Shown: piece by piece, positions 57,495 to 64,000 of the stretch
Layout: each line of letters begins with the position of its first letter
Position numbering within the stretch: the first letter of the stretch is position 1
From: Psettodes erumei
Taxonomy: Eukaryota > Chordata > Actinopteri > Pleuronectiformes > Psettodidae
NCBI GenBank assembly: GCA_016785225.1
Contig: JAFBJZ010000617.1
Coordinates: 584,001-648,000, forward strand
Direction of reading: 5' to 3'
Length of the DNA: 64,000 nt
The notes under the pieces: model-generated
Told to the model about the DNA's origin: nothing
The model's database searches: none
What the model saw: only the letters and a program-made list of their open reading frames with translations
Position numbers and translations under genes: made by a program

Positions 57495-60227
57495 TGTGTG
57501 CGTGTGTACCTGGAGAAGCAGAAGAAGATGTAAATGATGATGGTCGCCAGCTCTACGCTCTGTTTCCAGTCCTCCCTCAGCACTCTGGCCAGAGCACCGA
57601 GAGCTGCCTCTGCACACACAGTTCAAATACACAGTATATATATATATATATATATACATATATCTATATAGATATAGATATAAATATATATGATTGTTGA
57701 TTCATTAGTGAGGAAACAGGTGAAACATGTGTCTCTTGGCTTTCATTCTCATTTCACGTGAACGTTGCACTAGATCTAACGATGTCTGGATTATATATTC
57801 GCCTTCATCAAATGACAGCACAAACAGAGATTATGGATTTGGAAACGAATCATTTCAGTGAGTTCAGTGTGGTCTGAGCTGAACGGGAACGCACCGTTGT
57901 GCAGCAGCTCCTCCAGGTTATCGGGGTTGCGGGCGAGCTGCAGAATGAGGGCGGAGCCTCGGATCTTCTCGGGGACGCCTTCGTACAGCAGCTCGACGTA
58001 CTTGTCCACGTCGGTTATGCAGGCTTCCTCGTTTAGCTGCAGGGACGAACGCAAACGCAGACACACACAGCACGCCCTTACTGACCGACAACCGGGCACG
58101 GCGCACTATTCTGGTAAACAGTGTCAGATCTGCAGGTTTTTGGTTTTAGTCTTTCACCAGCCATAATGTGAAATGGATTAAATTGAAATTAAGATGTGGG
58201 AAATCCTAGATTATTACATGACAGAGGGTTCAGATTTGGTGCTGGTGCAAGGAATGAAGGACATGAACACACAGGCAGTGAGTGAGTGAGTCAGCGCTGT
58301 AATCTCTTACCTCCATGCCTTCAAATGGCGTCAGCTCTCTGGGTTTCACCGTTTGTTTCTCTTTCTTCTCGGCTGGTGACGCAAACACACAATTCTATCA
58401 GATGTTACACGTGAATCTAATCGTGGCTGAACGACGGGCCGGGAAAATCTGCTTTAACCCTTCTCAAACCCGTTTTTACACGTTTCGTGGTTTTGAAATA
58501 TTTGCAGCCGGCAGAATTTCTCCCTGCTTTCCATTCTTGTTTGCAATTTTCTCTTTTTCCTTTCTACAGCGAGGGTGTAACGTCGGCGGCGCGACTCACC
58601 TTTGCCCTCCACTGGGGACGTTTTCCTGTTCTGCAGGTAGTACAGGAGCTGCTCCACCTGGGGCAAACGGGAGGAGGGGATGAGCTTGCACTCCTCCACC
58701 ACCTTCTTGGCCAGAGCTCCCACGTCCGTGCTCGGAGACAGACTCTTCACACGGATGCTGCAGGGACACAGGACACAGGACAGAGACTTCATCTCCAGCT
58801 AAAGTTTCCAAACCTAAAATGAATCTCTCCCCTGTACAGGTGGAGATGAATAACACAGGTGGGAAGAGAAGGACCAGCTTGAATAAACTAATGCGATACA
58901 GGGACAGGCTTCTATCAAGGTAAATCCAGGTGAGCCAGGCTCCACTCACATTTTCTGCCCCTCCCTGCGTTCGCCCAGCATGTGACCCCCGCTCTCTCCC
59001 AGTATGGACGCCTCCACCTCATAGTGGACCACCAGGGCCTTCTCCGTGGGATGGACGTCGAGACTGCCCGCAGTCACTTTGCTGTGGGTGAGGATGCAAA
59101 GGCAGTCAGGACGACAACGACTCAAACACCGAAAGGCTGCACGCTCGTTTACACATTAGATTATTACAATCATTTCTAAATTAAATACATAATTAGTAAA
59201 GTCACTTAATGTGCCGATGAAGCAAAAATAATATAGTTTAATGTCGCAACTTTAATGTCGGTAACAAGTGACACACATATTTAGCTAGCCACCAAAACAA
59301 TAACAATATGATGACAAGACACGCCCAGAAGGCGACATGCAAAATAGCTGCACCGGCTAACGGGCTAACACGTGTTTCCATGAAAAGTCAGCTAATTAAA
59401 AACGCTAATTCATCTCAGTTCACATCACACAGCAGCGCAGATGAGGCTAATCTATCGTAAGGTAGCTAATTAGCCTGGCGGTTTATCGGCCGTCGTTTCT
59501 TAGCTGCTTGCTAGCGAGGCTAGCTGGAGCAGATATCCCACCCAATGCCAAACCCCGCTCAACTAGCTGCCGGTTAAACGTCGCTGCGTTTACCGGTGGA
59601 AAATATAGCTGAGTTATAAAATGAAACGGACATGTATTAATGTTAATGGCCTTGTGGTAAATTCGGCGTTGTTAGGGAATGTCATACAGGTTGTTTACTT
59701 GCACTAATCCACAAAAATAAGAGCATCAGTGTGCGCTGTCCTCCATTAAGCTTCGCTGCGAGCGAGACGAGATTGTGGTCGACGGCACGCCGGTTGTAGT
59801 GTGAGTATTGTGTTATTTTTTTCAAATGCGTGCCTTATCTGTTAGTTACGTGTATGCCGAATTGATGAGAGGGTCACAGTTGTTTAGAAAAGCGTGTGAG
59901 CTGTTCATTATTTTGTACTCGCCTTTCCTAGCGAGCAGGAACAACATGAAATTGCCAGAAATATAAGCGGGATTTGGTGTGAGCTTCTCTCCGCGAAATA
60001 TAAGCGCACGCACCAAGGCGAACAACATCCGATGGACTTTAACACTTTGGTCTCATCTGTGTGTTTATTACAGTGCCCACTTTACACATGTTAACGTGAA
60101 AGAGGCGTATAAAGCTTAATATTAGCTAGCTAATGCTAATTTGCTCCCCCTCCCCAAAAAAAACCCCATTCAGCCAAATTATCTTTGTGACGTCTCACCG
60201 TTTGAAGTAGCGCGCGTCATCCTGCAT
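54360..60227 (-). CDS. kifap3: kinesin-associated protein 3 (KAP3)
   Basis: Non-motor armadillo-repeat subunit that binds the KIF3A/KIF3B tails in heterotrimeric kinesin-2, needed for intraflagellar and vesicle transport. Exons: 60199-60227, 58950-59081, 58600-58757, 58311-58372, 57895-58036, 57510-57609, 57246-57370, 57050-57148, 56760-56938, 56487-56649, 56306-56406, 56105-56213, 55913-56025, 55663-55828, 55347-55472, 55143-55241, 54958-55043, 54709-54865, 54542-54626, 54360-54462. All phases join to 777 residues (human 792). Landmarks: MQDDARYFKR start, [99 protein letters not shown], and the C-terminal RPATAYGFRPDEQPFYQYS. Two introns (57149-57245, 55044-55142) have U12-type signals. Neighbours niban1 and pdc also lie on human 1q. 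Confidence 0.95.
55044..55142 (-). other. kifap3: U12-type GT-AG intron of kifap3
   Basis: The donor is GTATCCTTC, close to the U12 consensus. A branch-site-like TCCCTTTAAC is at 55058-55067, about 14 nt before the AG. The phase is exact and rebuilds KDTQAPAYLIDLM, matching the family. Confidence 0.75.
57149..57245 (-). other. kifap3: U12-type AT-AC intron of kifap3
   Basis: The 97-bp intron starts with ATATCCTTT, the minor-spliceosome donor consensus, and ends in AC. The branch-site-like TTCCTCAAC is at 57163-57171, about 14 nt before the 3' end. Only this AT-AC pairing restores the frame (KNKAY joined to ESAPENGS); no GT donor fits. Confidence 0.85.
57417..57499. repeat. (GT)n plus (GTGC)n microsatellite
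   Basis: About 58 bp of GT followed by five GTGC-type units, ending some 10 bp from the donor of kifap3 exon 57510-57609. A (TA)n tract lies at 57637-57656. Another GT tract abuts a kifap3 donor at 55301-55343. Confidence 0.9.
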
Positions 60228-60862
60228 CTTCGCCCACTGTGATGTTTCCCGCTTCAGATGAACCGGGCAGCTCGATCACATTTAACGGATCTCCCAAATC
60301 ACGATCATATAAATCCGTGTGAGAGTCGCAGGCGCCGCTGTCACAACAGCAGAACCGGACTACAAACATGGAGTCGGTCCTACCCCGGCCCGGAGGATTT
60401 CTCCCTACGATTTGACTCGCAGGCGGCATTTCGGCGTCGCTTCTTGTACGTCATTTAAAAAAAACCCACCTAACGTGAAAAAAGATTGGCATGACACTGT
60501 AACCGTAATTTACCGGGACACTTGGTCATTTAAAAAAAAATATATTATTTAAAGTTTAGCAGATGGACAGGCAGACATTGCCTGAGAGGCTGAGATCCGG
60601 GAACCAAAACATGACTAATCAAGAAACGACAAAGACAGTTTTGTGGGCATTTTTTCCCCACGTCACAGTGGATGAAAGGAAGCGATTGTGATGCCAGAGT
60701 CACTGAGTATTATTTACACACTCAGTCAATCAGCCGCCATTGACACTGCATGAGTGGTGAGGTGAGGACATCGGGTTAAAAGTGAGAAACCCTCCTGGGG
60801 AAAAAAGGGTGGCCTGTTTCCTGGAGCTCCTTCCATGAAGCTCCACAAATATGTCACCTCAT

Positions 60863-60904
<42 letters not shown>

Positions 60905-60915
60905 TGCAGCTGACC
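60228..60915. other. kifap3 upstream and kifap3-pdc intergenic region
   Basis: CpG-containing DNA at 60230-60440 is the likely kifap3 promoter. The rest shows no gene. A (CA)n tract is at 60866-60901. Confidence 0.5.
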
Positions 60916-60926
60916 ATAGATCAGTT

Positions 60927-60932
60927 TATTGT
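60927..60932 (-). terminator. possible pdc polyadenylation signal
   Basis: AATAAA on the minus strand about 330 bp past the pdc stop codon. Confidence 0.35.
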
Positions 60933-61261
60933 AGCAGTGGCCTGTTGAATGCTACACAAACAGACAGGGACAGAACCCACTTTGGTGAAGTCGTCTTTAA
61001 TCGGAGTCAAGCAGTATTTCAGCGCATACTTTCAAGTCAACACGTGAATTACACCTAACTGCTTCTAGACTGGATGTTTGCTATCGTGTGTACTTGTACA
61101 TGCAGTACATAGTGTATGCTTTCTTTACTAGTGTTTGTGTGAGTGTGTTTTGTCTCCCGATTGGAACAAGGTCCCTCCACTTCTTCCTCAACTCCTCTCC
61201 CTCAGCTCTTCACTACAGCTTCCCCCCCTTTCTCTCAAGTATCATCCTTCTCTCTGTCCTT

Positions 61262-62615
61262 CTACTCCACGTCCCCGCCCTCGTCCTCGTCATCGGCGCA
61301 CGCTGCGAAATCCTTCTCAGGCAGGAGGCCGTACTCGTTGAGAAACCCCTCCACGTCCGTCGCAAAGAAATCCTCGCTGAAGTGTTTGGTGACGGCCAGG
61401 AAATTACCCAGCAGCTCTCCGGCCTTGTACACCAGCAGGGCGGGAAGAACCTGGACGGGTGTTTTAATTCACATTCATTCATTCTTATTTATTATAGTGG
61501 TTTTCACTCAGTTTGCCGTTAATAGTGTTACATGTACCGTAAACAATTTATTATTTTTACAGCCTCCAAGTTCAAGGTTGCAACAGGAAATAAAGCTGCA
61601 CATAAATATTATTTATTGATGCCGCGCTTTGGCGACAGTGACTTTTCTAACATTTTGGGATTATTGCGATTCTGTTAATTATGAGATTAATGACATTAGC
61701 TCCTCCTTTTTTTTTTTTTTCTTTTACAGGTCACTAACCTCGGAGGAGAAGCGCTCAGTAGCACCTGTTGCCACGGCGTCGATGCGACAAAACTTGACGC
61801 TGGAGTACTCCAAAGCCAGACAGTCCAGGCATGAGTTCAGCTGTTCGCAGCCTGGCGCCGGACAGAACAGAAGCAGAACTTTTATTAGAAGGCATCACTG
61901 TAGAGAACCATCCCCTGGAGAGTAAAGTTGGAGAAGTTATGGAGCTAAGACTCCAAGAGAAGCGCCCGACCTTTGACACTGTGCTGGTAGATGTGGACGA
62001 CCACCGGGGTCAACCGGTGCTCCTTCTCTATGACATCCAGGAAGGCCTCTCCGCTCTCCAGCTCGTGCACTGCGTCGAACTTGGGCCCAAAGCTCAGGCG
62101 CTCGTGCATCTCCTGCATGCACTGCCTCCTGTAGCGCTTCAGGCAGCGCTCGTCCTCCTCCTGGATCAGCTCGTACTCCTGGACGCTCATCTGCAGGCGA
62201 GGAAAAGTGTGTTACTGCGTCGCCTTCTCTCACACACTTTGTTTGTTTTTGGCGGCACATATCTCTTGGGATCTCAGTCGTCATTAACTACACAGTCTGT
62301 AAACGTTTTACTCCGCCCTGTGCTCGTTTCCCTCCACCTTTCTGTTGAGTCTTTCCTTGTCGTCCTCTCGAGGAGTGGACATTTGTCTGAGCAGCTCTCT
62401 CTTGTTTTGCGGGACGGTCTGATCCACGCTGTCCAGCTTAAACCTCCGCCAGTCATTAATCACACCTTTCGGACCTGCAGGCGCGTGGAGAGAAAGGAGC
62501 AGGAACCGGGTGAAGGAACGCTTCAGCGTAACAGCGATGAAGTTGAATCAGCCTCATGGCTCTGACCTGTGTGGTTGGCGGGCAGGTCCTCTTCCTCCAG
62601 GGTGGGGCTCGACAT
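61262..62615 (-). CDS. pdc: phosducin
   Basis: A thioredoxin-fold protein of photoreceptors and pineal cells that binds G-protein beta-gamma and limits transducin signalling. Exons: 62567-62615, 62338-62474, 61971-62190, 61739-61851, 61262-61450; phases join to 235 residues (human 246). It starts MSSPTLEEEDLPANHTGPKG and continues VINDWRRFKLDS, the Helix-1 region that contacts G-beta. The PKA site RKMS is formed across the exon 2-3 junction. Later landmarks are YRRQCMQEMHERLSFGP, VVHIYQHSVKGCEQLNSCLD, VLPALLVYKAGELLGNF and the acidic tail ending GGDVE. Phosducin rather than a phosducin-like protein is chosen for the VINDWRRFKL block, the RKMS site and length. The start ATG follows a CTGCAG acceptor, so the 5' UTR is probably split. 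Confidence 0.93.
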
Positions 62616-62949
62616 CCTGCTCGCAGCCTGCAGTAACCAGAACAGACCGACTGAGCAAACCCGACCAGGCGCAGCTGGAGCGGTTGAGGTGACGTGTGCG
62701 ATCGACTCTGCGCTGCTTCTTGCAGTGAGCTGAAACTCTGCTCGATCTCCCACAAATCCGTCCTGCAGGCGTTTATATCAGGATGTACAGCGTTCATCAT
62801 TTATGATTCAGCTGTGTAAAATCAAATCTGAGTCTGAAACCCTGTCGTTTAGCAATGATCTGCTGGGTGTCGACAGTGTTTCAACAATTAAACTTGTCTG
62901 CATCCCCCGCAGTTGTCACAGCCACTTACTATGAGCCAGATTGAGGTTT

Positions 62950-63020
62950 ACTTACCAGATTACGCAGAGATTACCAGGAGTTTGCCATGCACACATGCCA
63001 GGGACATCTTGGTATAAATA
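62950..63020 (-). promoter_or_regulatory. pdc: candidate pdc first exon and TATA-like box
   Basis: On the minus strand a TATTTATA motif (63013-63020) precedes by about 60 bp a GTAAGT donor at 62950-62955. TAATCT, a CRX/OTX-like site, occurs twice between them (62958-62963 and 62969-62974). This fits a short untranslated exon starting near 62985. It is a prediction from motifs only. Confidence 0.35.
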
Positions 63021-64000
63021 CGTGCATGTGTGTGATGTGATGTAATGTGATCGCCTCGCCTGTCAACCTCATTAAGCATTTTGAAAGCCAAACAAGTTTT
63101 ATTTTATTGTTGTGAACCAAAAATTTTGAGGATTATCCTCCAGAACTGGACATCTAAATCCAGACTTCTCTTTTTTTGCTGGTCTGAACGCTTTAGTCAA
63201 ATTCCGCGCAGTGAAGATTTTGTGGTTTCCTGCAGAGCGTGCACCAGCGCTCAGAGTGTCACGGGGGAAAACCACGTCCTGTGAAGACCACGCTGAAAGA
63301 AAGCTGCAGCTCAGCTGAGTCGGCGTAACGCTGGACTCCACGCTCGTCACGCATTCGCTCCTGCGGCTCAGAACGTGGACTTACCTCTGAACAAAACCTT
63401 TATTTAAAAGCGAATGCACTTTTACATGCATATCAACAAAGTGCCTGACTGAAGTCATGATCATGGAAGCATCTGTAAATTACTGTACCCAATCACTGTT
63501 GGAAGAAATCACTGTGGTAAAAAAGACAGTAATCTGAAGAAGTACTGCAGCACTAAATATTCACAGATAGTACATGCAGCATATTTGCATGGTACTTACC
63601 TAGTTAACCAGCGAGAGACTTTGTCCTGAGTGCGAACTTTATTTGTCCTGTTTGAGCTTTGTGTGTTATCCTCTGTGCACCCGCATGTGAACAGCCACAT
63701 ATGAAGACAAATCTAGACAAGGGAGGGGGCAGAGATGAGGGAGGAAGACTTATCTTCACCGTCATCCTCATCATCACCATCATATCAGCTCTAATATGAT
63801 TAGCGATAATGCCGAGCTCAGTGCTATGGAGCGATGACGGCATGGCAGACACGAGTATAGGATGAAGTGAAACATTCACCGGTCTGACTCGTCTGCAGGG
63901 GAATAAGGGGAACCTGCCTGTTCCCCCCAAATCTTATGCAAAGTTACTGACTTTTTAAAAAAAAAAAAAAGATGTGCAGGTTGAAAAAGACTCAGCGATC
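63021..64000. other. upstream of pdc, no gene recognised
   Basis: Two further minus-strand donor-like GTAAGT motifs (63379-63384, 63594-63599) and an octamer-like ATTTGCAT at 63583-63590 are present, but no coding exon is seen. In human the next gene upstream of PDC is PTGS2. Confidence 0.4.

Overview
The window is nuclear DNA from a vertebrate, almost certainly a teleost fish with a compact genome. Genes are split into many short exons with GT-AG borders, introns are often only 80-300 bp, (CA/GT)n microsatellites are very dense, and the proteins match vertebrate families. I cannot name the species. All gene models were assembled by eye from splice borders, reading-frame phase and similarity to remembered vertebrate proteins; no search was run.

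Layout. (1) 1-3230: no gene recognised. (2) 3667-4983, minus: gjd4, a connexin with two coding exons. (3) 6740-14189, minus: ccny (cyclin Y), ten exons plus an optional 18-nt micro-exon. (4) 18094-24738, minus: crem, with an internal first exon at 20361-20391 and tandem CRE-like sites that together specify the short repressor ICER; its untranslated first exon lies near 26240. (5) 27969-29955, plus: dusp12, head-to-head with crem. (6) 30411-32102: seven complete intron-containing tRNA-Tyr(GTA) genes and one truncated copy, all on the minus strand. (7) 32103-39000: no coding gene recognised. (8) 40065-44784, minus: olfml2b, a secreted olfactomedin-domain protein. (9) 45768-53249, plus: a niban1-type gene, divergent from olfml2b. 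(10) 54360-60227, minus: kifap3, twenty exons, two of its introns looking U12-type. (11) 61262-62615, minus: pdc (phosducin). (12) 62616-64000: pdc upstream region.

The order crem-ccny-gjd4 matches human 10p11. The genes dusp12, olfml2b, niban1, kifap3 and pdc all lie on human 1q23-q31. The window therefore joins two blocks that are separate in human, with the join between crem and dusp12. In human, ATF6 lies between DUSP12 and OLFML2B; I see no atf6 exon here.

The genes do not form one pathway. The strongest items beyond plain annotation are the ICER promoter and exon, the two U12-type introns of kifap3, the block-duplicated tRNA-Tyr array, the ccny micro-exon, an orphan exon-like segment at 16624-16723, and a repeated segment in the niban C-terminus.
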